64,000 bases of DNA from the NCBI GenBank assembly GCA_021779095.1, contig JAJYBI010000014.1, forward strand, positions 1-64,000, written 5' to 3'. Shown here one piece after another: positions 1 through 7,788 of this stretch. Under the pieces are notes generated by a model. That model was not told the DNA's origin. It did not search any database and worked only from the letters and a program-made list of their open reading frames with translations. The stretch comes from Deltaproteobacteria bacterium (lineage in GTDB: Bacteria > Desulfobacterota > Desulfuromonadia > Geobacterales > JAJYBI01). A program made the translations under genes and the position numbers. How positions within the stretch are numbered: position 1 is the stretch's first letter; each line of letters begins with the position of its first letter.

Positions 1-70
1 CCTCATCCGGCCTCCGGCCACCTTCTCCCAGAGGGAGAAGGGGTTAGCGGAAGATCAGCGCTAATCAGGA
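1..70. repeat. Partial MITE-like palindromic repeat, family 1, cut by the window edge
   Basis: These bases match, in reverse orientation, the first 70 bases of the complete element at 50291-50453, with one difference. Bases 45-70 are the 26-base terminal inverted repeat, and bases 21-41 fold back on themselves. The stop codon of the adjacent histidine kinase (65-67) lies inside the terminal repeat. The rest of the element would lie to the left of the window. Confidence 0.8.
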
Positions 71-1432
71 ACCTATTTGGCCGACATGTGGCTTTTTCTC
101 GACAGGAAACGCGACCGTAACCCGCAGGCCGGTCTGGGCCTGGTCGTTCGCCCAGCCAAGACTGACCATGGCCCCGACCCGGTCGGCGATGGTCCGGACG
201 ATGGACAGGCCGAGACCGGAACCGATTTCGTCGCTCCCCAGGATGCGGTAGAACGGATCGAACACCCGCGCCCGTTCCGCCTCGGGGATGCCGGGGCCGT
301 TGTCCGCCACCACCACCGTGATCGCCTCGTCGGCCGCCAGGACCGACAGGTCGACGCGGCCCCCCGACGGCGTATAGCGAATGGCGTTATCCACAAGATT
401 CTTGATGAGCGAGAACAGCTCGACTTCGTTGACGAGGAGTCGGGCATCCGTATCGCCGACCACGCCGAGGTCGATCCCCTTCGCCTCGGCCAGCGGCATC
501 AGCTCCTCCAGCACCTGCCGGAATAGCCGCTGTACCGACTGGACCGACATGGGGCGACCGGGCGCGACAGCGGAGGAATTGGCCCGTGCCAGCGCCAGCA
601 GCTGTTCCAGCAACCCCCTGCCGCGCTCGATCCCCTGCCGCAGCACGCCGAGCTGCTCATGGGCGGCCGAAGAGAGCTTCATCTGTGCCAGCCGTTCGGC
701 CTGGAGCGAGATTGCCGTAAGGGGGGACCGCAACTCGTGCGCCGCATCGGCCACGAAACGGCGCTGGGCGTCCATCGCCTGTTCGACGCGCCCGAAAAGG
801 CGGTTGATCGCCTCCACGAACGGCCGGATCTCGACGGGGAGCGGTTCGGGGGCGATCGGGTGGAGCTCCTGCTCCCCGCGCCGATCGATCTCCACCGACA
901 GGTCGGCGACCTTCCGGAAGATCCTGCGCACGAGCAGGGCCACGACCAGCAGCATGACCGGCACCAGGATCAGGAACGGCAGCAGCGTGCGGAGCGCGCT
1001 GTCCCGCGCGATCTCGTCGCGGACCTCCGTTTCCTGGGCGACGGCGATGCGCTCGCCGCCGGCGAGGGTCCTGACCATGACCCGGTAGGTGACACGACCG
1101 ATGCCGACGGTCTGCAGACCGTCACGAAGGTCCGGCGGCAGCGCCAACGCCGGGTTGCCGGCCGTGCCGACACCGCCGGCGGGAGGTACGGAGAGCATCT
1201 GCACGAAGACCCGAGATTCCGGGTCGCTGACGGCAACCCGGCCGAAACCTCCCGCGGGCACGGGCAGGTGATGCCGGTCGAACATGGTCGCGACCTGGCG
1301 CAGCACGTCGTCCTGCAGTTCATGGGCCTCGTTGAATGCGGAGATGAAGGCGATGCCTCCCGCCACCAGCGCAATGATGAGGATCGCGTACGACAGCCAG
1401 AGGGACAGCCTGGTCTGCAGGGAGTTCTTCAT
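65..1432 (-). CDS. Sensor histidine kinase of the QseC/PmrB type
   Basis: This is a membrane sensor kinase of 455 residues. Two membrane segments, at about residues 8-30 and 150-170, enclose a periplasmic domain of about 120 residues. A HAMP-like linker follows, then the H-box with phospho-accepting His232 in FVADAAHELRSP, an N-box around Asn349 (NLVDNAIRYTP), and G-boxes DNGPGIP and GSGLGLS. The start at 1432 overlaps the regulator's stop codon as ATGA and follows AAAGGGAG, so it is preferred to the in-frame ATG seven codons upstream. It is the last gene of a three-gene operon. By context it phosphorylates the regulator encoded just upstream. Its last codons and stop lie in a repeat, so the C-terminal tail may have been altered by insertion. 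The signal sensed cannot be read from the sequence. Confidence 0.93.
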   Translation of the reverse strand: MKNSLQTRLSLWLSYAILIIALVAGGIAFISAFNEAHELQDDVLRQVATMFDRHHLPVPAGGFGRVAVSDPESRVFVQMLSVPPAGGVGTAGNPALALPPDLRDGLQTVGIGRVTYRVMVRTLAGGERIAVAQETEVRDEIARDSALRTLLPFLILVPVMLLVVALLVRRIFRKVADLSVEIDRRGEQELHPIAPEPLPVEIRPFVEAINRLFGRVEQAMDAQRRFVADAAHELRSPLTAISLQAERLAQMKLSSAAHEQLGVLRQGIERGRGLLEQLLALARANSSAVAPGRPMSVQSVQRLFRQVLEELMPLAEAKGIDLGVVGDTDARLLVNEVELFSLIKNLVDNAIRYTPSGGRVDLSVLAADEAITVVVADNGPGIPEAERARVFDPFYRILGSDEIGSGLGLSIVRTIADRVGAMVSLGWANDQAQTGLRVTVAFPVEKKPHVGQIGS

Positions 1433-2094
1433 CTCCCTTTTGGCACCATCCATCCGACCCCCCTCACGTTCCTGATCACCGCGCTCCCCAGCTTCCGGCG
1501 CAGGGCGTGGATCAGGAAATCGACGGCATTGCTCTCCACCTCCTCACCCCAGCCGTATATCCGCTCCTCCAGCTCGCCGCGGGACAGGATGGCGCCCGGC
1601 CGGACCATCAGGGCCTGCAACAGCGCAAACTCCCGGTTGGACAACTGCACGGCATCGCCATCGGGCAGACGGGCCGCGCGGGTCGCCGGATCGAGCGACA
1701 GCACGCCGTTGGTCAGAACCGGTACGGCAACCCCCCCCTTGCGGCGCAGCACGGCCCGCATCCGGGCAAGCAGCTCGGACATCTCGAACGGCTTGATGAG
1801 GTAGTCGTCCGCCCCGCCGTCCAGTCCGCCGATCCGGTCGTCCAGCCCGTCGCGCGCCGTGATGATGAGGAGCGGCACGGGGTTGCCCCCGCCGCGAACG
1901 GCATGCAGCAGTTCCAGGCCGCCCATGCCCGGCAGGCCGAGGTCGAGCAGCACGAGGTCGTACTGCTGGCAGTCGAGCGTATCCAGGGCGGTGCGCCCGT
2001 TTTTCACCCAGTCGGCGGCGTAGGATGCATCCTTCAGCGCCCCCTGGACCGCCGCTCCGATCATCGGATCGTCTTCCACCAGCAGAACCCGCAT
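1429..2094 (-). CDS. OmpR/PhoB-family response regulator, PmrA/QseB-like
   Basis: This is a DNA-binding response regulator of 221 residues. The receiver domain has the acidic pair E7 D8 D9, phospho-acceptor Asp51 and Lys101 (YLIKPF). The C-terminal winged helix carries the segment YGWGEEVESNAVDFLIHALRR, typical of QseB/PmrA relatives. The start at 2094 follows AGGGGGGAT; a longer reading from 2151 has no comparable ribosome binding site. It overlaps the kinase gene by four bases. A PmrA-box-like element lies upstream of the operon (3075-3112) and again upstream of arnT (33305-33342). I infer that this regulator binds both, controlling itself and lipid A aminoarabinose synthesis. The family assignment is firm; the regulon is inference. 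Confidence 0.93.
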   Translation of the reverse strand: MRVLLVEDDPMIGAAVQGALKDASYAADWVKNGRTALDTLDCQQYDLVLLDLGLPGMGGLELLHAVRGGGNPVPLLIITARDGLDDRIGGLDGGADDYLIKPFEMSELLARMRAVLRRKGGVAVPVLTNGVLSLDPATRAARLPDGDAVQLSNREFALLQALMVRPGAILSRGELEERIYGWGEEVESNAVDFLIHALRRKLGSAVIRNVRGVGWMVPKGR

Positions 2095-2212
2095 ATCCCC
2101 CCCTGTCGCGTTGAGGGCGTCAAACGGCGGAGACGCGTTCAATCCGCCCATGGCGCCCGACCTCCAGACAGGAAGTATACCGTCAATTTAGGTGATGGCA
2201 TGGCGGCAGAGT

Positions 2213-2971
2213 TCAATGGCATTTTTCCGCCGCCCGGTGTTCGAACATTACGATACAGGCAAGAATGGTGGTGAGAAGCACCGCCGACGCACTGTACCTG
2301 CTCAGCGCCAGTCCACCGGCATTGAGCGGCTTGTCGAGAAAATCGCCTACCACGGCGCCCAGCGGGCGAGTGAGGATGAATGCCGTCCAGAACAGCAGGG
2401 TGCGGGATGTTTTCGTCCAGAAATACGCCGCCACGACGAGCAGCAGCAGGACACTGAACACCACCACGCCACCGCCATACCCCAGGCCGGCCGAATCGGC
2501 CGTCCAGTCCCCCAGCGCCGTACCCAGGGTCTGGGAGAACATGATCGTCACCCAGTAGAAGATCTCGGCCTGCGGGGAACTGACGGTGTCGACCGCTACC
2601 GAGCCAAGCGTCCGGTACCAGACGGCGAGCGACGCCAGCAGCAGGGCGAACAGCAGGGTGGCTCCGCCGGCGTAGCCGATGCCGAGGGACCTGTCCGCAA
2701 AATCCGCCAGCGTGGTGCCGACGGTCGTAGTGGCGATGATGGTTGCCCAGTAGAGCGTCGGGCGAAAGCGGCGCGCCCTGATCTGGGCAAAGACCGCGAC
2801 GGCGAAGACGACCGCGAAGATGGCCGTCCCGACGAGATAGCCGAGGTGCATCGACATGGAGACGGCATCGCCGCCGGTTTCCCCCAGCGTGGTGGCGGCG
2901 ATCTTCATGATCCAGAAGACGAGGGTAACTTCAGGGACTTTGGTCACGGTACGTTCGGTCGCGTCGTTCAT
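2213..2971 (-). CDS. DUF347-repeat (COG4705) integral membrane protein
   Basis: This is a 252-residue membrane protein of four repeated units, each a pair of hydrophobic segments joined by a conserved turn: ATTLGETGGD, TTTVGTTLAD, SQTLGTALGD and TRPLGAVVGD. This fourfold pattern is the DUF347 signature. The start at 2971 follows GAGGAATTC; upstream in-frame codons lack a ribosome binding site. It is the first gene of the operon with the response regulator (119-base gap) and the sensor kinase. A PmrA-box-like promoter lies about 100 bases upstream. The biochemical function of the family is not known to me. The context suggests a product made when the two-component system is active, perhaps an envelope-stress or transport protein. 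Confidence 0.85.
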   Translation of the reverse strand: MNDATERTVTKVPEVTLVFWIMKIAATTLGETGGDAVSMSMHLGYLVGTAIFAVVFAVAVFAQIRARRFRPTLYWATIIATTTVGTTLADFADRSLGIGYAGGATLLFALLLASLAVWYRTLGSVAVDTVSSPQAEIFYWVTIMFSQTLGTALGDWTADSAGLGYGGGVVVFSVLLLLVVAAYFWTKTSRTLLFWTAFILTRPLGAVVGDFLDKPLNAGGLALSRYSASAVLLTTILACIVMFEHRAAEKCH

Positions 2972-3074
2972 GATGAATTCCTCTGTCGTGCAGGTTATTG
3001 GCGGCACCGCATCCGGTTTCATTCCGCAAGGTGCCCACCCGGATGGGGGGCGTATCGACTCCCACCGCGACAGT

Positions 3075-3112
3075 AACCCTACGCCATGAAAATTAGCCCA
3101 GCGTTAGGACAG
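3075..3112 (-). promoter_or_regulatory. PmrA-box-like promoter of the DUF347/two-component operon
   Basis: Read on the minus strand, two half sites CCTAAC and GCTAAT are separated by five bases (11-base period). They are followed 10 bases later by TAGGGT, a plausible -10. The same arrangement, nearly base for base over about 37 positions, precedes arnT at 33305-33342. The geometry is that of OmpR-family tandem sites such as the enterobacterial PmrA box. The predicted leader to the ATG at 2971 is about 100 bases. Confidence 0.65.
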
Positions 3113-3230
3113 ATAATTTTCTTCCAGCGGTGGCGGCAGTTATTGTATCACAGGAAACAATCGGGGTCGGGCTCCAGGTCGGGCGAGGGGATCGGATGTA
3201 GCCTGGCGGGATGGCGCAAGAGAGAGCATA

Positions 3231-3308
3231 GGTGTCATGAGAGAGCATAAGGCTACACATTTCACAAACTCTGCCCTCTGTTTCTGTCATATGTGTAGTT
3301 CTGACACC
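3231..3308. repeat. Short palindromic element with nested inverted arms
   Basis: GGTGTCA (3231-3237) pairs with TGACACC (3302-3308), and inside these GCTACACAT pairs with ATGTGTAG. The outer arms resemble a second hairpin at 62476-62500 (GGTGTCAG ... CTGACACC). It looks like a small mobile palindrome; no gene is inside. Confidence 0.5.
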
Positions 3309-3400
3309 ATTATTATCTGTGACAGTGAGTGACTATATCAGAGAATGACAGTAAGGCAAACCTGACCGGGTAGGTTTCCCCGAGCTGAGGGAAGGTCGCC

Positions 3401-3502
3401 GGTGTCAAGCCTGCAGAACTGCAATTATGAGTCTAACCCGCTAACATTACGTACAATCAGTTGCTTGCGTGCACTTTTTTGCAGTTTTGCAGGCTTGACC
3501 CC
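3401..3502. repeat. 102-base element with 24-base inverted ends
   Basis: Bases 3401-3424 and the reverse complement of 3479-3502 agree at 22 of 24 positions (core GTCAAGCCTGCA). The 54 bases between hold no open reading frame. This is the form of a small non-autonomous element (MITE) or of a long-stem transcript. It lies downstream of the PIN-domain gene. Confidence 0.55.
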
Positions 3503-3583
3503 AAAGCTTCCCCTTCTCGCATAACTTGAGAGAGCTGACCGGCCGATTCTGTTCTTGGGCCGGTCTAGCGCTTCGTTGTGCTG

Positions 3584-4699
3584 CTACTCCTCATCATGCC
3601 AATCTGGCTCTATATAGCCGAAATCTACATCAGACGGCAAATATATCAATTCGTAATCCGAAACTTCGACCTCCTCTAAACCCTTTTCAAAATCCCCAGA
3701 CAATGTAAGTAGTATTTCAGTTTCAAAATCCAAGTCTGTAGTGGCAGTGGTACCTGACATAGGAACGTACTCTCGGTCAATTGAATCCCACGCAGACAGA
3801 GAAAAATGACATGAGACTTCAGCTTCAACTTTAATTTTTAGTTCGATAACTACTTCGTCAGCCTCGATTTCTACTGGTTGAAGGATTGCCTTACCCTTGT
3901 CCGTAATTATCTCAAAATCTTTAAAATCTACTTCGACATAATCGGCTTCAAAGTAATAGTCAGCTCCTGCATCAGCGGTAAGGTCAAGATCTGGAAGCTT
4001 GTAACTGAGGTAATCATGAATGGCATCGATGATTTTGTTAGCCTTACCATTTGGTAAATCTTCTGCTAGTTTCATGCAAAATGCGTATGCGTTATTTCTC
4101 GGCTGGAAAATGGCAATTGCTTCTGCTAAGTCAGAAACAACATCAATGTATTCGGATTCTTTCCCGAAATCGGCCCAATCGCCATCAGCTGAGACAGCGA
4201 CAATTTTAACTCCCTTATCCTTCGCCCATGCTTCAAGGGTCATGAGTGCAATAGCGTCAGGGAACTCGCTCTTTTTCTTACCCGAATCACTAAAAGGTGC
4301 CTTGCCTGTGAAATACTTGTCGAGCAACGTTGGCATGTCAATATTGTCGGTTGCAGGCACCACGAGAAGGCCCGTGTTATCTATGAACCGATCGACTCTT
4401 TCAGTCACAATTTTTTCATCGTCTCGGCCATCTAATATTGTTTCCCTCGCTTTAGCTATTATTTCAGCGTCGACAACTAAATGCGTTTGACATTCCTTGA
4501 ACGATTTTTCAACCTGAAGCTTTACCTCTTTGACTTTTTTAGTTAGATGGTTTTTGAGTTCCCTTAATATAATTTCAGAAAGTACCAAATCGGCTGGACT
4601 CTCCTTGAATTGTGCCAGCTTTTTAAAAAGCCCAGACTCCAATTTCAACCCGTTACCGTCAAAAATTGAGGTGTCTATCGTAATTGCTCCATAATCCAT
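3584..4699 (-). CDS. PIN-like domain protein (DUF4935 type), probable nuclease
   Basis: This 371-residue protein has an N-terminal PIN-like fold. The acidic residues that would bind metal are visible: Asp9 (ITIDTSIFD), the Glu residues of SEIILRELK, the Asp of KSEFPDAIAL and the Asp residues of VSADGDWADF. The C-terminal half is rich in short beta-strand-like acidic segments and I do not recognise it. PIN domains are usually RNases; large DUF4935 proteins often occur in defence or other accessory loci. The start at 4699 follows GGAGGT seven bases away. The gene is strikingly AT-rich compared with both neighbours, so it is probably acquired. It stands alone, behind an unusual four-unit palindrome array shared with the DUF4062 gene at 46903. 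An antiviral or stress role is inference. Confidence 0.75.
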   Translation of the reverse strand: MDYGAITIDTSIFDGNGLKLESGLFKKLAQFKESPADLVLSEIILRELKNHLTKKVKEVKLQVEKSFKECQTHLVVDAEIIAKARETILDGRDDEKIVTERVDRFIDNTGLLVVPATDNIDMPTLLDKYFTGKAPFSDSGKKKSEFPDAIALMTLEAWAKDKGVKIVAVSADGDWADFGKESEYIDVVSDLAEAIAIFQPRNNAYAFCMKLAEDLPNGKANKIIDAIHDYLSYKLPDLDLTADAGADYYFEADYVEVDFKDFEIITDKGKAILQPVEIEADEVVIELKIKVEAEVSCHFSLSAWDSIDREYVPMSGTTATTDLDFETEILLTLSGDFEKGLEEVEVSDYELIYLPSDVDFGYIEPDWHDEE

Positions 4700-4742
4700 C
4701 TTCTTACCTCCATATAATCTGCACAACTCGTTATTGACGAGT

Positions 4743-4823
4743 TTCCCTATACAAGTAATTTACCGGCCATATAGGTAATTTATTACCCATATAAGCAACC
4801 ACACAAGTTACCGGTATAGGCAA
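4743..4823 (-). promoter_or_regulatory. Array of four imperfect palindromes, 25-20-20 spacing, upstream of the PIN gene
   Basis: Read on the minus strand, the units are TTGCC-TATACC-GGTAA, TTGCT-TATATG-GGTAA, TTACC-TATATG-GCCGGTAA and TTACT-TGTATA-GGGAA. Core starts are at 4818, 4793, 4773 and 4753, so the spacing is 25, 20 and 20 bases. The last core ends 48 bases before the ATG at 4699. The spacing of about two helical turns puts all units on one face of the DNA. The same design, also 81 bases long, lies at 46786-46866. Confidence 0.7.
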
Positions 4824-4835
4824 TTTATAGTTTAC

Positions 4836-5063
4836 CTCACCCCTACGGCCGTCCTTTTCGAACCCATCCCGGTTTTCCACGTTCATCAAGAACCATGAAT
4901 ACCCTGCCATGTCGTCATGAACCACGACGGATGATTAACAGAATCTACTTCCAATCCATCCACCCGTCAAGGCATGTTTCTCCACTTGTGCATTATTCTC
5001 CGGCATCGGCTGCCACCGCCTCCCCTGCCACAATAACCACCACCTGCCCGGATTTTCGGCAAC
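4836..5063. other. Gene-free spacer between the accessory patch and the porin regulatory region
   Basis: No coding region, repeat or RNA is recognisable here. Short frames on both strands lack ribosome binding sites. It separates the palindrome array from the first ModE-like box. Confidence 0.5.
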
Positions 5064-5087
5064 CGTTATATATCTAAAAACATAACG
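5064..5087 (+). promoter_or_regulatory. ModE-like box 1, upstream of the porin gene
   Basis: A 24-base imperfect palindrome begins CGTTATATA and ends CATAACG. This is the arrangement of ModE sites in other bacteria (TATATAACG half sites). It is preceded by CGGCAAC, exactly as at the box before modA (7596). Confidence 0.65.
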
Positions 5088-5154
5088 TGCAACCTCCCTG
5101 CCCCACACCGCGTGCAATTCCGGCACGTTACAAAAACCGGTGTCCGTTGGCATG

Positions 5155-5178
5155 CGTTATGTAATGCTAAACATAACG
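5155..5178 (+). promoter_or_regulatory. ModE-like box 2, upstream of the porin gene
   Basis: A second 24-base palindrome has half sites CGTTATGTA and ACATAACG, 91 bases from box 1. Two boxes 180-300 bases before the porin start suggest tight, possibly looped, molybdate-dependent control. Confidence 0.6.
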
Positions 5179-5360
5179 AGACGACGGCCGTCACCGGCGA
5201 TGCACAGTGCGGTGCATTGTCCCCGGCGCGGCGGCCGCACCCACCCACCACCGGCAGCGACGCCACCACCCGCACCACCGACTCCGGCAGACCACGCCGG
5301 CACCACCCCGCGAACGGCCCCGGGCAGCAGCACCACTTCCATCACGAAAGGAACAGCGCC

Positions 5361-6608
5361 ATGCATCGCACCGCGGGAATCGTTACAGCCCTACTCATCG
5401 CCTTCTCCTGCATCGCCCGGACCGCCGGGGCGAAAACCCTGGAGGACGTGCTGAAAGAGAAAGGCGTCATCACGGAAGCGGACTACAAGGAAATCACGAA
5501 AAGCAGCCCGTTCGCCTACACGCCCGGCAAGGGGTTCACCGTCACCTCGTCCGACGATAAGTTCCGGCTCTCACTGGGAGGGCGGCTCCAGGCACGGTAC
5601 ACCTTCACCGACCTGGACGACAACAGTTCCAAACCCGATTCCAGCAAGCCGGAGGTCCGCCGGATGAAGTTCTGGATGAAGGGGCACGCCTACACGAAGG
5701 ACCTCACCTACCTCCTGCAGGTGGACTTCGTAAACGGCGGCTCGTCCAGGATGCTGGAACACGCCTATCTCAACTACAAGTTCCTGGACGAGGTCCAGCT
5801 TCTCGCCGGCCAGACGAAGGTGCCGTTCGGACGGCAGTGGCTCAACTCCTCCGGCGCCCAGCAGTTCGTGGACCGCTCCGCCGCCTCCGATGCCTTCCGT
5901 CCCGGATACGACGCCGGCGTGAAGCTCCACGGCGACCTGCTGCACGGGATCACCACCTATGAATTCGGGGTCTACGGCGGCGCCGGCCAGAGTGCCGTGC
6001 GGAGCTCCAACGACAACGCCATCGCCGCGCGGGTAACGGTGAATCCGTTCGGCAGGATGGCCTACGGCGAGGGCGACCCGGGCGATACGCCGCACCCGCT
6101 CCTCTCCATCGGCGCCGACTACTACGGCAACACCCTGCAGAAGACCACCGCCACTGCGCTGGAGACGAACAACATCACCCTCGCGGGTTCGGGCGGCTGG
6201 CTCGGCAAGGGGCTTTCGACCTTCGCGACGGGGGAGAAGATCGACATCTCCTCCTACGGCGTCGATGCGGCGTTCAAGTGGCGGGGGCTCTTCGCCCAGG
6301 GGGAGTATATTCTCGGCCAGGCCGACGGCACGAGTTCCGGCAGGCTGCTGCGCGCCCAGGGGTTCCACGCCCAGGCGGGCTACTGCGTCATCCCGAAGAC
6401 CCTGGAACTGGCGTTGCGCTACTCCTACGTGGACCCGAACCGGGACGCGGCCGACGACCTCCGGACCGACGTCCAGGGGGCCGTTTCCTGGTACTTCGAC
6501 AGGCAGAACCTGAAGCTCCAGGGGGACGTGACGGACAGCCACCTCCAGCATGCGACCGGCCCGACGGACGACATGATCTACCGGCTGCAGGCCCAGGTTG
6601 TCTTCTGA
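5361..6608 (+). CDS. Phosphate-selective porin O/P family outer-membrane protein
   Basis: This is a 415-residue outer-membrane beta-barrel. A signal peptide (residues 1 to about 23, ending near RTAGA) is followed by a short SLH-free linker beginning TLEDVLKEKGVITEADY, typical of OprO/OprP-like porins. Alternating strand sequence follows from the segment FRLSLGGRLQARYTF to a final QAQVVF ending in Phe, the usual barrel terminus. The start at 5361 follows AAAGGA; the frame is open 249 bases further upstream, but that part covers the regulatory region. Anion-selective porins of this family pass phosphate or polyphosphate. Here the gene sits next to modE-modABC and behind two ModE-like boxes, so an outer-membrane route for molybdate or tungstate is a reasonable inference. 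Confidence 0.88.
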   Translation: MHRTAGIVTALLIAFSCIARTAGAKTLEDVLKEKGVITEADYKEITKSSPFAYTPGKGFTVTSSDDKFRLSLGGRLQARYTFTDLDDNSSKPDSSKPEVRRMKFWMKGHAYTKDLTYLLQVDFVNGGSSRMLEHAYLNYKFLDEVQLLAGQTKVPFGRQWLNSSGAQQFVDRSAASDAFRPGYDAGVKLHGDLLHGITTYEFGVYGGAGQSAVRSSNDNAIAARVTVNPFGRMAYGEGDPGDTPHPLLSIGADYYGNTLQKTTATALETNNITLAGSGGWLGKGLSTFATGEKIDISSYGVDAAFKWRGLFAQGEYILGQADGTSSGRLLRAQGFHAQAGYCVIPKTLELALRYSYVDPNRDAADDLRTDVQGAVSWYFDRQNLKLQGDVTDSHLQHATGPTDDMIYRLQAQVVF

Positions 6609-6732
6609 CCCCACCGCAGGGGTCGATCTGCCGCCGCTTTTCATTCCGGGCTGTACAGGCGGCACGACAGCGGTATAGTTGTTTCGAAGGTTCACGGGGG
6701 ACCATCGGTCAACGGGGGAGACGGCACCACAC

Positions 6733-7542
6733 ATGAAACGCACACCGAACGACATGAGGCTCTCCGGCGCCCTCTGGCTCGACCGGGCCGAGTACCGATA
6801 CCTGGGGGGGGACCGGATCACCCTGCTGGAGAAGATCGACGAGCTCGGCTCCATCACGAAAGCCGCCAAGGCGGTGGGGATAAGCTACAAGACCGCCTGG
6901 GACACCGTCAACTCCATCAACAACCTGGCGGAGAAGCCGCTGGTGGACCGCCTCACCGGCGGCAAGGGGGGCGGCGGCACGAGCCTCACCGCCGCGGGGA
7001 AGAAGATCGTCGAACAGTTCAAGACCATCCAGGAAGAGCATCGCAGGTTCCTGAACAATCTGGAGAGCAGGCTCGGGGACACCGACAGCCTGATCCAGTT
7101 CTTACGGAGGATATCCATGAAAGTCAGCGCCCGTAACACCTTTGCCGGCACCGTCTCTGCCATCACCAGGGGGGCCGTCAATGCCGAGGTCACCCTGTCG
7201 CTCAAAGGCGGCGTCCCCCTGACCGCCACCGTCACCAACGGGGCGGTGGACAACCTGGGACTGAAGACCGGCACGGAGGCCTACGCCATCGTCAAGGCGA
7301 GCTCCGTCATCATCGGCACCGACCTGCACGACGCGAAGGTCAGCGCCCGCAACATCTTCTGCGGCACCATCGCCAAGGTGATCGAGGGACCGGTCAACAC
7401 CGAGGTGGACGTGGAGATCGGCGGCGGCACCGTCGTCAGCGCCGTCATCACCCATGGCAGTGCCGCAAGGCTGGGGCTTGCCGCCGGCGGTCACGCCTGC
7501 GTGCTGTTCAAGGCGTCCAGCGTCATCATCGGCGTCGGCTGA
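6733..7542 (+). CDS. modE: Molybdate-dependent transcriptional regulator ModE
   Basis: This 269-residue protein is close in length to E. coli ModE (262). The N-terminal winged helix (about residues 20-120) contains the ModE/LysR-type segment ITKAAKAVGISYKTAWDTVN. Two tandem Mop domains follow, each beginning with the telltale KVSARN (about residues 133 and 204) and ending ASSVIIG. Mop pairs bind oxyanions at the dimer interface. The ATG at 6733 is chosen over the TTG at 6679 because it gives the family's usual N-terminus; the GGGGGAG upstream is a little distant. Molybdate-bound ModE normally represses mod genes. Three matching boxes in this block (5064, 5155, 7596) fit that role. Confidence 0.95.
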   Translation: MKRTPNDMRLSGALWLDRAEYRYLGGDRITLLEKIDELGSITKAAKAVGISYKTAWDTVNSINNLAEKPLVDRLTGGKGGGGTSLTAAGKKIVEQFKTIQEEHRRFLNNLESRLGDTDSLIQFLRRISMKVSARNTFAGTVSAITRGAVNAEVTLSLKGGVPLTATVTNGAVDNLGLKTGTEAYAIVKASSVIIGTDLHDAKVSARNIFCGTIAKVIEGPVNTEVDVEIGGGTVVSAVITHGSAARLGLAAGGHACVLFKASSVIIGVG

Positions 7543-7557
7543 CGCCTGATGCATTAG

Positions 7558-7587
7558 GGGGCAGATGGGGCAGGTCTGCCCTTTTTT
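7558..7587 (+). terminator. Rho-independent terminator after modE
   Basis: GGGCAG (7559-7564) pairs with CTGCCC (7576-7581) and is followed by six T residues. It separates modE from the modABC promoter region. Confidence 0.75.
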
Positions 7588-7595
7588 CCGGCAAC

Positions 7596-7619
7596 CGTTA
7601 TATACCACACACCACAACG
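7596..7619 (+). promoter_or_regulatory. ModE-like box 3, upstream of modA
   Basis: A 24-base site begins CGTTATATA and ends CACAACG, preceded by CCGGCAAC as at box 1. The left half is perfect and the right half is degenerate (CAACG for TAACG). It lies 170 bases before the modA start. Confidence 0.65.
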
Positions 7620-7665
7620 AATCGAATAACTACGAGAGGGAACGGCACACGCGTCCGCACCCAGT

Positions 7666-7701
7666 GCCTCCCGCCGGCCTCCCGCCGGCCTCCCGCCGGC
7701 C
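7666..7701. repeat. Tandem repeat, 11-base unit, about 3.3 copies
   Basis: GCCTCCCGCCG is repeated three times without change and then begins a fourth time. It lies between the ModE-like box and modA. Perfect copies suggest a variable-number site that could change the length of the modA leader. Confidence 0.75.
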
Positions 7702-7788
7702 GACCGGCGGCAGGTTGGTACGGATCGTGCGAAACCGCTGACAGATACTCTACGGATTGCGCCGCAAGCGGCTGAAAGGATTACCACC

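Larger units (their letters stand above)
3113..3583. other. Gene-free interval between the two-component operon and the PIN gene
   Basis: I see no credible coding region. The interval holds the two palindromic elements listed separately. A hairpin-forming stretch around 3350-3385 (GGCAAACC pairing with GGTAGGTTTCC) has no function I can name. A 65-codon frame on the minus strand (3093-3290) has no ribosome binding site or recognisable sequence and is not called. Confidence 0.6.

Noticed and set aside
3093-3290. 65-codon frame on the minus strand
   Set aside because: No ribosome binding site, no recognisable sequence, and it overlaps the shared promoter motif and a palindromic repeat.
3350-3400. 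Possible riboswitch-like fold upstream of the PIN region
   Set aside because: Pairing segments exist, but no known riboswitch core was recognised and no gene follows in the right direction.
4743-4823. Possible CRISPR array
   Set aside because: Units are only about 16 bases, imperfect palindromes with no unique spacers of constant size, just four in number, and no cas gene is present.
5112-5360. N-terminal extension of the porin frame
   Set aside because: It covers a ModE-like box, has no ribosome binding site, and would hide the signal peptide that begins at 5361.
5571-6869. 432-codon minus-strand frame opposite the porin
   Set aside because: A shadow of the high-GC coding strand; composition is Arg/Gly/Pro-rich and no domain is present.
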